A model generated the notes under the pieces. It saw only the letters and a list, made by a program, of their open reading frames with translations. It was not told where the DNA came from and did not search any database. Of a stretch of DNA of 64,000 nt, positions 55,064-63,987 are shown piece after piece; position 1 is the first letter of the stretch, and every line of letters starts with the position of its first letter. The position numbers and the translations under genes are program-made. Origin of the DNA: Parafrankia irregularis (lineage in GTDB: Bacteria > Actinomycetota > Actinomycetes > Frankiales > Frankiaceae); NCBI RefSeq assembly GCF_001536285.1, contig NZ_FAOZ01000004.1, forward strand, positions 372,001-436,000, given 5' to 3'.

Positions 55064-56314
55064 ATGACCGAGCGCACGCTGATCAGAAACGCCCGGATAG
55101 TGACCTGCTCGGAGCCGCCGGCAGGAGTGATCGCCGACGGCGACATCCTGCTCGACGGTGACCGCGTCGCCGAGGTCAGCGCCGGGCGGCTGGCGGTGGA
55201 CGAGCACGCGGTGCGGGTCGTCGACGTCCGGGGCGCGGCCGTCCTGCCGGGGCTCGGGGACGCCCATGTGCACCTGAGCTGGCCACTCGACTTCGTCTTC
55301 GACCATGTCTCGGTGGCGAACGCCCCCGCGGCGCCGCACGCCCTCGACGTCGCCGCGGTGGCCCGCACCTACCTGGAGAGCGGCTACACCCTCGTCATCG
55401 GCGCCGGGGTCTCCCAGCCCTTCGACGACATCCGCACCCGGGACGCGATCGACCGCGGCTACTTACCGGGTCCGCGCATCCTCCCCAGCGGCACGATGAT
55501 CACCGAGGCGGGCGCGATCAGCGCCGACACCGGGATGACCACCGTCGTCACCGACGCCCGTGACCTGCGCGAGGCCGTCGCCCGGCAGTGTGACACCGGC
55601 GTGCGGGTGCTGAAGCTGTTCATCTCCGGCGACGGGATCGTCCCCGAGTACCCCTCCGACGACGTCTACATGAACGACGAGATGCTGGCCGCGGCCGTCG
55701 ACGAGGCCGACCGGCACGGGGCGTTCATCTCCGTCCACGCCCGCGGCTCCGCCAGCGTCGCGATGGCCGCCCGCACGGGGGTGCGGCTCATCCACCACGC
55801 CTGTTTCCTCGACGAGGCCGCGCTGCGCGAGCTGCGGGCCCGGCGCGACGACGTCTGGGTGTGCCCAGGCCTGCACTACCTCTACGCGATGGTCAGCGGC
55901 CACGCCGAGCCGTGGGGCGTCACCCCGGACAAGATCGAGCGCGCCGGGTACGAGAAGGAGTTCCATGCCCAGGTCGAGGGCCTGCGCCTGCTGCGTGACG
56001 AGGGCATCCGCATCGTCGCCGGCGGCGACTTCGGCCACCAGTGGACCCGGCACGGCACCTACGCCGCCGAGCTGGAGCGCTACGTCGAGCTGGTCGGTAT
56101 GAGCCCGGTCGAGGCGATCAACACCGCCACCCGTGACCTGGGCCCGCTCGTCGGCTTCGACGTGGGCCAGATCCGTCCCGGCGCGCTCGCCGACCTGCTG
56201 ATCGTCGACGGCGACCCGACCACCGACATCACGGTCCTGCAGGACCCGGACCGCCGCCGCGCGGTGCTCAAGGGCGGCGAGTTCGCCTACGTGAACCCGA
56301 GGCTCTACCCATGA
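55064..56314 (+). CDS. Metal-dependent amidohydrolase (imidazolonepropionase-like)
   Basis: A 416-aa urease-superfamily hydrolase. GDAHVHLSWP is the HxH metal site, VHARGS and LIHHACFLD hold the central histidines, GGDFGH the catalytic aspartate, and PGALADLLIVDGDP the C-terminal beta domain. The substrate is unknown. The preceding 130 bp are made of GAGCTGG-type repeats and hold a GGGAGGGGAA ribosome site. The stop overlaps the next ATG. Confidence 0.87.
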   Translation: MTERTLIRNARIVTCSEPPAGVIADGDILLDGDRVAEVSAGRLAVDEHAVRVVDVRGAAVLPGLGDAHVHLSWPLDFVFDHVSVANAPAAPHALDVAAVARTYLESGYTLVIGAGVSQPFDDIRTRDAIDRGYLPGPRILPSGTMITEAGAISADTGMTTVVTDARDLREAVARQCDTGVRVLKLFISGDGIVPEYPSDDVYMNDEMLAAAVDEADRHGAFISVHARGSASVAMAARTGVRLIHHACFLDEAALRELRARRDDVWVCPGLHYLYAMVSGHAEPWGVTPDKIERAGYEKEFHAQVEGLRLLRDEGIRIVAGGDFGHQWTRHGTYAAELERYVELVGMSPVEAINTATRDLGPLVGFDVGQIRPGALADLLIVDGDPTTDITVLQDPDRRRAVLKGGEFAYVNPRLYP

Positions 56315-59300
56315 CCACGGTGGTGGGGACGGAAACCGCCGCGGCGCGCCCCGCCCGGGCGGCGGCGAAGCTGCTGTCAGGCGTCGAGACCCTGGCCCGC
56401 CTGCTGGTGGTGCGCGAGCAGGTCGACGCCCGGGACGGACTGACGACCGCGACGATGGTCTCCGGCTACCCGGGCTCCCCGCTGGGCACCTTCGACCTGA
56501 CGCTGGACCGCCTCGGCGCCGAGCAGCTCGGCGAGCACCGGATCGTGCACCGCCCCGGGCTGAACGAGGAGCTCGCCGCCGCGGTGGTGTGGGGCAGCCA
56601 GATGGGCGCGGTCAGCGGCTACACCGAGGTCGACGGGGTCGTCGGGGCCTGGTACGGCAAGACGCCCGGCCTCGACCGCTGCGGCGACGTCCTCAAGCAC
56701 GCCAACGCGATGGGCTCCGGCCCCGGTGGCGGCGTCGTGATGTTCTGCGGCGACGACCCGACGGCCAAGTCGTCCACGCTGCCCTGCGAAAGCCTGTTCA
56801 CCTTCGAGGACGCCTGCGTGCCGGTGCTGTACCCCGGTGACCAGCAGGAGGTCCTCGACCTCGGTGTGCACGCCTACCGGCTGTCGCGCTACTGCGGCTC
56901 CTGGGTCGGGATGAAGATCGTCACTGCGGTGGCGGACGGGGTCGGCAGTGTCGACCTCGACCTGGACCGGCACGACCCGGTGGACCCGCCGGACTCGGAC
57001 GTGCTCGTCGACGGCGTCGCGTGGCGGCACCGGCCGCAGGTGACGATCGGCCCGCACGCGGTGCCCGGCCAGGAGGCGCTCGTCGTCGACCACCGGCTGC
57101 GCGCCGCCGCCGCCTACGCCCGCCGCAACGGCCTCGACCGGGTCGTCGGCGCCGCCCCGGGCGCGCCGCTGGGCATCGTCTGCGGTGGCAAGACGTACTT
57201 CGACGTCGTCCAGGCGCTCACCGATCTCGGTGTGCGTCCCGGCGACCTCGCCGCCGCGGGCGTGCGGGTGCTCAAGCTCGGGATGATGTATCCCCTGGTG
57301 GAGAGCACCGTCACCGAGTTCGCCCGGTCCGTCGACGAGATCGTCGTCGTCGAGGAGAAGCGGCCGTTCGTCGAGACGCACCTGCGCTCGGTGCTGCACG
57401 AGGCGGGGGTTCTGACGCCGATCAACGGCAAGCGGGCCGTCGGCGGCGGCACGCTGCTCTCCAGCGTCGGCGAGCTGGACCCGGCAGTGATCGCGAAGGC
57501 CCTCACCCGGGTGCGCCCGGAGCTGGCCGTGTCCGCGGGTGCTTCCGGGTCCGCCGCCACGTCCGCGGGTGCCGCGCAGCCACGGCGGGTGCCGGTGCCG
57601 CTGCCGCTGATCGACCTGCCCTCGCGGTCGCCCGGGTTCTGCAGCGGGTGCCCGCACAACCGCTCCACCGTCTTCCCGGACGGCGCGCTCGTCGGCGGTG
57701 GCGTCGGCTGCCACGGGATCATGTACTTCGAGAGCCGCAACAAGGGCATGACCAGCATGCCGCCGACGCCGATGGGGTCCGAGGGCGTCCCGTGGATCGG
57801 GCTGTCGCCGTTCGTAGGCGAGCCGCACCTCATCCAGAACCTCGGCGACGGCACGCTGAGCCACTCCGGGACGCTGGCCATCCGGGCGAGTGTCGCGGCC
57901 GGCGCCGACATCACCTTCAAGATCCTCTACAACGCTGCCGTGGCCATGACCGGCGGCCAGGACGTCACCGGCCTGATGGACGTCCCGGCGATGACCCGGG
58001 CGCTGGAGGCCGAGGGCGTGCGGCGGATCGTCGTCTGCGCGGAGGACCCGAAGCGGTACGGGCGCCGGGCCCGCTGGGCGCGGGGGGTCCAGGTACGCGG
58101 GCGTGATGCGCTGCCGCAGGTCCAGGAGGAGCTGCGCGAGGTCACCGGCGTGACGGTGATCATTTACGACCAGCGCTGCGCGGCTGAGGCGCGGCGGCTG
58201 CGCAAGCGCGGTGAGCTGCCCGAACCGCCCCGGCGGGTCGTCATCAACGAGGCCGTCTGCGAGGGCTGCGGCGACTGCGGCACCAAGAGCAACTGCCTGT
58301 CGGTGCTGCCCGTCGAGACCGAGCTCGGGATCAAGCGGCGTATCGACGACCTGTCCTGCAACCGCGACTACACCTGCCTGGACGGCGACTGCCCGTCGTT
58401 CGTCACGGTGCGTCCGAAGCGCCGGTCGCGACTGCGGCCGGCGCGGGCCGCGCGGTCCGCGCGGCGCGCGCCGAAGGCGGACATCCCGGAGCAGGGGAGT
58501 GGTGCGGCGGCGGGGAGTGGTGTCGGTTCGGGGGCCGGTCCCGGTTCGGCGGGCGGCCGGCGCCGGCGTGGCCGGGACGCCCGGCCCGCGCTCCCGGCGG
58601 GCACCCTGCCGGTGCCGGACGCCCCGCGCGTCGACGGCCAGTACGGCATCTACCTCACCGGCATCGGCGGGACGGGCATCGTCACCGCGAGCCGGATCAT
58701 CGCCGCGGCGGCCGAAAAGGCCGGCCTCGTCGTTGGTGGCGTCGACCAGACCGGGCTGTCGCAGAAGGCGGGTGCGGTCGTCTCGCACCTGAACCTCGCG
58801 ACGTCCCGGGCCGAGATCGGGTCCGCCACTGTCGGGTCCGGCGGCGCGGACCTGTATCTCTCCGGAGACATCCTGCAGGCCGCGACCGCCTCCAACCTGG
58901 GCCGGACCAGGCCCGGGCACACCATCGCGGTGGTCGAGGCGGAGCTCACCCCGACCACCGCCATGCTCCAGGGCAACGCCGCCGCGCCCGATCCCGACGA
59001 CCTGCGCCGAGCGGTCGAGGGCCGGCTCGGCACCGAGCGCACGGCGTTCGTGGATGGGCGGCGGATCGCCGAGCGGGTCTTCGCCGACCAGCTCCTCGGC
59101 AACGTCGTCCTGCTCGGGGCGGCGTTCCAGCTCGGCGGGCTGCCGCTGACCCTGGACGACCTCGAGGCCGCGCTGCGGCGCCAGGGCCGGGCCGCCGCCG
59201 CGAACCGCGAGGCGTTCGAGTGGGGCCGGTGGGCCGCGCACGATCCCGCCGCGGTCGAGGCCTGCCTGGCAGTGGGCCCCGCGGACCCGTCGGCGGGCGG

Positions 59301-60156
59301 TTCCGCGGCAGGCGGTTCCCCGGCGGGTGGTTCCCCGGCGGGTGGTTCCGCGGCGGCGGGAAGGGCTTCGGCGAGCGGCCCGGCGTTGCACGATCCATCG
59401 CCGGTGGCGCTCGACCGGGCCGCGCCTCTGGTCGACGGTTCGGCCCTGCCGAGCGCGTTGCGTGAGCTGCCTGATCTGCGCGAGCTGCTCGTCCGCCGGA
59501 CCGCACAGGTGATCGACTACTCGGGTCCCGGGCTGGCACGCCGATTCGTGGGGCTGGTCGAGAAGGCGGCGGCCCGCGACGGAGCCGAGCACGGGTGGGA
59601 GCTCACCCGCGCCGTGGCCGAGGCCTGGTTCAAGCTGCTGACCTACAAGGACGAGTACGAGGTCGCTCGGCTGCACCTGAAGGTCGACTATGACCAGGTC
59701 GCGAGTGAGCTGGGCATCGACGGCCCGTACCAGGTGACCTACCATCTCCACCCGCCGGTGCTGCGCGCGCTGGGCGTGTCGAAGAAGCTCCCGATGGGCC
59801 GGCCCTACGCCGCCGCGTTCCACCTGCTGCGCGCGATGAAGCCGCTGCGCGGGACGCCCTTCGACCCGTTCGGCCTGCTCGCGGACCGGCGCACCGAGCG
59901 CGCCGTGATCGAGGAGTTCGAACGGCTCATGACCGAGCTGCTCGAACCGGGGCCCGCGGTGCCTTACGAGGCGCTGCTGCGGGCCGCCCGCTCCCCGCAG
60001 GCGGTGAAGGGCTACGGGGAGATCAAGGAAGCCGCCGTGGCGAGATGGCGAGACGAGGTCAGCCGGCTGCGGGGCGAGCTGGAGGCCGCCCGCGGCGCCG
60101 TCACGGCCACTGCCGGCGACGGCAACGGGTCCTCCGGCCAGATCGCGAAGAGCTGA
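56311..60156 (+). CDS. Fused indolepyruvate/2-oxoacid:ferredoxin oxidoreductase
   Basis: A 1281-aa single-chain enzyme of the indolepyruvate:ferredoxin oxidoreductase family, which turns aryl- or branched-chain 2-oxoacids into acyl-CoA and reduces ferredoxin. The order is pyrimidine-binding TPP domain (SGYPGSPLG near 51), TPP/Mg domain (GCHGIMYFESR near 467, GDGTLSHSG near 511), cysteine-rich cluster region (about 648-692, CEGCGDCGTKSNC and CNRDYTCLDGDCPSF), gamma domain (GIGGTGIVTAS near 784) and a C-terminal helical domain. Low-complexity linkers sit at about 710-770 and 995-1020. It is the second ferredoxin-linked oxidoreductase in the window. Confidence 0.9.
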   Translation: MTTVVGTETAAARPARAAAKLLSGVETLARLLVVREQVDARDGLTTATMVSGYPGSPLGTFDLTLDRLGAEQLGEHRIVHRPGLNEELAAAVVWGSQMGAVSGYTEVDGVVGAWYGKTPGLDRCGDVLKHANAMGSGPGGGVVMFCGDDPTAKSSTLPCESLFTFEDACVPVLYPGDQQEVLDLGVHAYRLSRYCGSWVGMKIVTAVADGVGSVDLDLDRHDPVDPPDSDVLVDGVAWRHRPQVTIGPHAVPGQEALVVDHRLRAAAAYARRNGLDRVVGAAPGAPLGIVCGGKTYFDVVQALTDLGVRPGDLAAAGVRVLKLGMMYPLVESTVTEFARSVDEIVVVEEKRPFVETHLRSVLHEAGVLTPINGKRAVGGGTLLSSVGELDPAVIAKALTRVRPELAVSAGASGSAATSAGAAQPRRVPVPLPLIDLPSRSPGFCSGCPHNRSTVFPDGALVGGGVGCHGIMYFESRNKGMTSMPPTPMGSEGVPWIGLSPFVGEPHLIQNLGDGTLSHSGTLAIRASVAAGADITFKILYNAAVAMTGGQDVTGLMDVPAMTRALEAEGVRRIVVCAEDPKRYGRRARWARGVQVRGRDALPQVQEELREVTGVTVIIYDQRCAAEARRLRKRGELPEPPRRVVINEAVCEGCGDCGTKSNCLSVLPVETELGIKRRIDDLSCNRDYTCLDGDCPSFVTVRPKRRSRLRPARAARSARRAPKADIPEQGSGAAAGSGVGSGAGPGSAGGRRRRGRDARPALPAGTLPVPDAPRVDGQYGIYLTGIGGTGIVTASRIIAAAAEKAGLVVGGVDQTGLSQKAGAVVSHLNLATSRAEIGSATVGSGGADLYLSGDILQAATASNLGRTRPGHTIAVVEAELTPTTAMLQGNAAAPDPDDLRRAVEGRLGTERTAFVDGRRIAERVFADQLLGNVVLLGAAFQLGGLPLTLDDLEAALRRQGRAAAANREAFEWGRWAAHDPAAVEACLAVGPADPSAGGSAAGGSPAGGSPAGGSAAAGRASASGPALHDPSPVALDRAAPLVDGSALPSALRELPDLRELLVRRTAQVIDYSGPGLARRFVGLVEKAAARDGAEHGWELTRAVAEAWFKLLTYKDEYEVARLHLKVDYDQVASELGIDGPYQVTYHLHPPVLRALGVSKKLPMGRPYAAAFHLLRAMKPLRGTPFDPFGLLADRRTERAVIEEFERLMTELLEPGPAVPYEALLRAARSPQAVKGYGEIKEAAVARWRDEVSRLRGELEAARGAVTATAGDGNGSSGQIAKS
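59296..59355 (+). repeat. Four 15-bp in-frame repeats in the indolepyruvate oxidoreductase gene
   Basis: Units at 59296, 59311, 59326 and 59341 (GGCGGTTCCCCGGCG type) encode GGSAA/GGSPA repeats in a linker before the C-terminal domain. The repeats keep the frame. Confidence 0.9.
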
Positions 60157-60217
60157 GGATGCTGTAGGGGACCCCTCCGCGGCGCTGAGCCCGGCGGCCC
60201 GGGAGGGCGAGTCCGAA

Positions 60218-60355
60218 GAGCGAAGGATTTCGGTCGTTGCGACAACCGAAATCCTTCCTCCTTGCGGGTTGCCGGGCGGCGCTCCGCCCTTTTTGGACCT
60301 CTTGAGGCTATTTGCCGCGTGCTGCGCGGCGGCGCGGGATGTCCGGTGGGCGGCC
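60218..60355. repeat. Dispersed palindromic repeat, long copy C
   Basis: The core stem GAAGGATTTCGGTCGT (60222-60237) pairs with 60242-60257 with one G-T pair, loop TGCG. The conserved flank follows with GCGGGTTGCCGGG, CCCTTTTTGGACCTCTTGAG and GCGCGGCGGCGCGGGAT. It lies 60 bp beyond the indolepyruvate oxidoreductase stop. Confidence 0.85.
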
Positions 60356-60523
60356 GTGCGGCGGTCGGGCGGCAGGGCTTGTTCGGAAGCAGGGGCGACT
60401 GCCGGGCGGCGGCCTGAGGTCACAGCTCGAAGAGTCGAGAACGTTCGGGGTGGCGGAGCGGCCGCTGCGGACCAGTGCCCTGGTGAAGATCATCTGGTCG
60501 ACGAGGTTGGGTCGCTCGAAAAC

Positions 60524-60540
60524 TAAGTGAGCATTTGCTA
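60524..60540 (+). promoter_or_regulatory. TetR-type operator candidate before the second D-aminoacylase-like gene
   Basis: TAAGTGAGCATTTGCTA, 45-61 bp upstream of the ATG and in the gene direction. It matches the 17-bp family at nearly every conserved position. Confidence 0.6.
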
Positions 60541-60584
60541 TCTTCGTGAGGATCGTTGCTCGCTGGTGACCGATCGGAGTCTCG

Positions 60585-62237
60585 ATGGACCTCCTGCTGC
60601 GTCAGGCCTCGTTGATCGACGGAACGGGGGCTCCCGCCCGCCCCGCCGAGGTCGCGGTCAGCGATGGCCGTGTGGTCGCCGTCGCCGCGCCCGGCGAGCT
60701 GACCCCAACCGCCGAGACGGAGATCGTCGACCTGGGTGGGCTCACCCTCGCCCCGGGATTCATCGACGTCCACACGCACTACGACGCGCAGATCCTCTGG
60801 GACGGTGACCTCACCCCGTCGAGCTGGCACGGCGTCACCAGCGTGATCATGGGGAACTGTGGCTTCGGGGTGGCCCCGACCCGCCCCGAGCACCGCGACA
60901 CGATCATGCGAATCCTGGAGAACGTCGAGGGGATGTCCCTGGACGCGCTCGACTCCGGCATCGACTGGTGCTTCGAGACCTTCCCCGAGTACCTCGCCGC
61001 GCTCGACGCCCGGCCCAAGCGCCTCAACGTCGGTGCCTTCCTCGGGCACTCACCGCTGCGGGCGTTCGTCACCGGTGGCGAGGAACGGGCGGCCACGCCC
61101 GAGGAGATCGGGCGGATGCGGGAGATCGTCCGCGAGGCGCTCGACGCGGGTGCCCTGGGGTTCTCCACCTCCCGTCAGCCGGCCCACCAGGGTGCCTACG
61201 GGCGTCCGGTGCCCAGCCGATTCGCCGAGGTCAGCGAGGTCTACGAGCTGGTCTCGGTGCTCGGAGAGCTAGGTCGCGGCGTCGTGCAGGTCTCCATCGG
61301 CCCCGGCCTGTTCGTCGACCAGTTCTCCGAGCTCGCGACCCGCTACAACGTTCCGGTGACCTGGACGGCGCTGGTCGCCCGGGCGGACAAGCCGGGCGCG
61401 GCGCTGCGCACCGTCGAGCGCGGTGCGGCGCTGCCCGGCGAGGTCTACCCGCAGATCGCCTGCCGCCCGATCGTCATGCAGATCACGATGGACGATCCGG
61501 TGCCGCTCGCCGAGATCGACGAGTGGAAGGAAGTCCTGGCCCGGCCGCGCGCCGAACGCGCCGACCTGTACCGGGACCAGACCTGGCGCGAGCGGGCCCG
61601 CCCGGCGACGCTGGCCGCGTGGAGCCACCGCTGGCCCAAGATCGACGTCGAGGAGACCGGCGCGCACCACGACGCCGTCGGCATCCCGCTCGACCGGCTG
61701 GCAGCCGAGCGGGGCACCACCCCGTTCGACCTGATGCTCGACCTGGCGCTGGGCGACACCGAGCTGACCCGGTTCCGGGTGGTGCTCGACAACGACGGCG
61801 ATGCCGAGGTCGGTGACCTGCTCGCCGACCGGCGCACGCTGCTCGGGCTGTCGGACGCCGGTGCCCACGCCAGCCAGCTCTGCGACGCGTGCTACTCGAC
61901 CCATCTGCTCGGCCACTGGGTCCGCGAGCGCGGCGCGCTGTCGCTGGAGGACGCGGTGTGGCGGCTCACCGGCCAGCCGGCGCAGGCCTTCCGCGTCGCC
62001 GAGCGCGGCCTGGTGCAGGAGGGCTTCCACGCCGACCTGGTCGCCTTCGACCCGGCGACGGTGGGCACGACCCCGGTCGAGCGGGTCCGTGACCAGCCGG
62101 GCGGCGCGGACCGTCTGGTGGTGCGCAGCACCGGCATCGAGTACGTCTGGGTGAACGGCGTCGCGACCCGCACCGCCGGCAAGGACCTCCCCGACGCCGC
62201 CCCCGGCCGTCTCCTGCGTGCACGCACCGCCTCGTAG
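60585..62237 (+). CDS. N-acyl-D-amino-acid deacylase-family amidohydrolase (second copy)
   Basis: A 550-aa paralog of the gene at 35532. The metal site DVHTHYDAQILWD has His63 and His65 and the Cys ligand Cys92 (GNCG), at the same residue numbers as the other copy; LSDAGAHASQL holds the aspartate. It differs by a longer C-terminal region and an ETGAHHDAVG segment. Family knowledge points to hydrolysis of an N-acyl amino acid or a cyclic amide; the substrate is unknown. It carries its own operator candidate. Confidence 0.88.
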   Translation: MDLLLRQASLIDGTGAPARPAEVAVSDGRVVAVAAPGELTPTAETEIVDLGGLTLAPGFIDVHTHYDAQILWDGDLTPSSWHGVTSVIMGNCGFGVAPTRPEHRDTIMRILENVEGMSLDALDSGIDWCFETFPEYLAALDARPKRLNVGAFLGHSPLRAFVTGGEERAATPEEIGRMREIVREALDAGALGFSTSRQPAHQGAYGRPVPSRFAEVSEVYELVSVLGELGRGVVQVSIGPGLFVDQFSELATRYNVPVTWTALVARADKPGAALRTVERGAALPGEVYPQIACRPIVMQITMDDPVPLAEIDEWKEVLARPRAERADLYRDQTWRERARPATLAAWSHRWPKIDVEETGAHHDAVGIPLDRLAAERGTTPFDLMLDLALGDTELTRFRVVLDNDGDAEVGDLLADRRTLLGLSDAGAHASQLCDACYSTHLLGHWVRERGALSLEDAVWRLTGQPAQAFRVAERGLVQEGFHADLVAFDPATVGTTPVERVRDQPGGADRLVVRSTGIEYVWVNGVATRTAGKDLPDAAPGRLLRARTAS

Positions 62238-62453
62238 CCGCCTGATCGTCGCCTGATCGCCGCACGAGCCGCGTGCCCCGGTAACGGCGATTGCGATCTT
62301 CTTTGCGTTCTGTCCTACTATGGCCTGCTGCGCAGCCGACGGTAGCCAGATCAGCGCATTGGGTGTCAGTTGATTCGGTGTCAGTTGATTCATGGTGCTG
62401 TCCGCCGCCTGACCGCGGCCAGCCGATGATTCCCTGACCCGAGGAGCCCGCAC

Positions 62454-63875
62454 ATGCCCGCCGATGGCATGCCCCCTGACAGTGCCGTTCCGCCCGGCAG
62501 TGCCGTTCCGCCCGGCAGTGCCGTTTCCCCTGACGGGGCCGTTCCTGTTCCTGCGGAGGGTGCCGTACGCGCCGGCGGCACATCCGCCCCGGCGGACGAC
62601 CGCACACCGCCGACCGGTGCCGCGGAACCGGACCCGTTCGCCGGGCTGGTCCTCGACGACGCGTTCGTCGCCGCCGCGACCCGATACGAGGCACCGGCAC
62701 GTACCCGGGACGCGATCGCCCGCTTCGGAGCGGCCGAGGACGAACGCTCGCCGCTGCTGGCGAAGGCGCGGTCTGCCCGAGCCAGGCGGGCGCGCTGGGC
62801 CGGCTCCGCGGGGCGCACCCCGCGCCCGCCCCGCGGTCGGTCGCGGCTGTCATCGCCGTCCGCGACCGGCGGTGGATGGACCCGCGGCCGGGTCATCCTC
62901 GCCGTGATCAGCCTGACCCTCCTGATCAGCACCCTGGTGGCGTTCGTCCGGTCGGAGCTCGATTCCGTGGGTGTACCGCGCACGACGGTGCCCGCCGCCG
63001 CGCCGAGCCCGTCGACCGGTCCCGTGGGGCTGGATCGGGACGAACCGGCCGATGCCTCGGACGAGAACCTTCCCGAACTGCAGCGGTGGAGCTGGGAATC
63101 AGGGCATTGCTACCGGTGGCCGCAGATGTCCGGCGACGTCTCAGTGGACGACGTCCCGTGCACCGCTCCGCATCTGTTCGAGGCGGTCAGCCGGCTCGAC
63201 CTGGGCCCGGCCTACTCCGGCGACGCACCGTACCCGTCCCGGTGGTCCGATGTCGCGGATCATCACTGCGGCCCGCTGGTCACCGCCTATCTGGGGCATC
63301 CACTGGATCCGTTCGGGCGTTATGCGGCCAGCACGATCCATCCCAGGCGGCCGGAATGGCGCAGTGGCGGTCGCGAGGTCGTCTGTGGGCTGGTCATCAA
63401 GGGCGAGGCCGATCCGAGTCGGCCGTGGTCCCTCCACACGTTTTCCGGCGGTGTCCGGGAAGCGGACCAGGCGATGACCTTCCCGGCAGGTACCTGCTTC
63501 CGGCAGGCCGCCGACGAGGATGACCGCGTGGTTCCATGCGAGGAGCCCCATCACTCCGAGAGCGTCGGAACGGCCGTCCTGCCCGACACGGCCGACGGCG
63601 CACCCCCCTCGGCCGAGCTTTACGACGAACTCGCCGAGGCCGCCTGCGCGCCGCGGCTCGCGCCCTACCTGGAGCACGACAACGGCTCCCGCGGCAACGG
63701 CGGCGTGATCACTCAGGGTGCCTGGCATGTGATCCGTCCGGAAAGCTGGCGCGCGGGCACCCGCTCCACCACTTGCCTGGTCGGCCTGGTGGATGGCTCC
63801 GGGCATGCCGTGGAGACCACCGGCCGGCTCGACCCTGCGCACCCCGCCGCCGGAACGGGAACGGCCAACGTCTGA
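62454..63875 (+). CDS. Septum-formation-family membrane protein
   Basis: A 473-aa actinobacterial protein. A cytoplasmic low-complexity N-terminus starts with 18-bp repeats (PPGSAV type, 62487-62540). One transmembrane helix lies at about 146-166 (RVILAVISLTLLISTLVAFV). The external part has two septum-formation domain repeats, each with paired cysteines: GHCYRW to VPCTAPH, and GTCFRQ to VPCEEPHHSE. The family is tied to actinobacterial cell division, but the exact role is unclear. ATG after a GAGGAG site. Confidence 0.8.
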   Translation: MPADGMPPDSAVPPGSAVPPGSAVSPDGAVPVPAEGAVRAGGTSAPADDRTPPTGAAEPDPFAGLVLDDAFVAAATRYEAPARTRDAIARFGAAEDERSPLLAKARSARARRARWAGSAGRTPRPPRGRSRLSSPSATGGGWTRGRVILAVISLTLLISTLVAFVRSELDSVGVPRTTVPAAAPSPSTGPVGLDRDEPADASDENLPELQRWSWESGHCYRWPQMSGDVSVDDVPCTAPHLFEAVSRLDLGPAYSGDAPYPSRWSDVADHHCGPLVTAYLGHPLDPFGRYAASTIHPRRPEWRSGGREVVCGLVIKGEADPSRPWSLHTFSGGVREADQAMTFPAGTCFRQAADEDDRVVPCEEPHHSESVGTAVLPDTADGAPPSAELYDELAEAACAPRLAPYLEHDNGSRGNGGVITQGAWHVIRPESWRAGTRSTTCLVGLVDGSGHAVETTGRLDPAHPAAGTGTANV

Positions 63876-63987
63876 GCATCGCCAGTCGGCCGACCGCCGT
63901 CGCTGTCCCGGGTGTCAGCCCGCTACCGTGATCCGCCGGGTTCGGGCGGGATTTCTTTCATCACCGTCGTAGCCACGGAGGTAGGCC

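Larger units (their letters stand above)
60157..60584. other. Intergenic region with palindrome and operator
   Basis: About 430 bp without a gene. The left part is long copy C of the dispersed palindrome; the right end holds the operator-like element at 60524-60540 and the promoter of the following amidohydrolase. Confidence 0.55.

Noticed and set aside
53662-55368. Extension of the SDR gene to an 840-residue minus-strand protein
   Set aside because: The upstream part is antisense to the alcohol dehydrogenase and amidohydrolase genes and shows no domain; the SDR domain starts cleanly at the GTG at 53661.
29361-60355. Insertion sequence ends
   Set aside because: No transposase gene lies between any pair of the palindromes and no target duplication is clear; a REP/MITE or structured RNA fits better.
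56377-60423. A 1348-codon open frame on the minus strand opposite the indolepyruvate oxidoreductase gene
   Set aside because: It mirrors the codon positions of the real gene; long antisense open frames are common in very GC-rich DNA, and the product has no recognisable domain.
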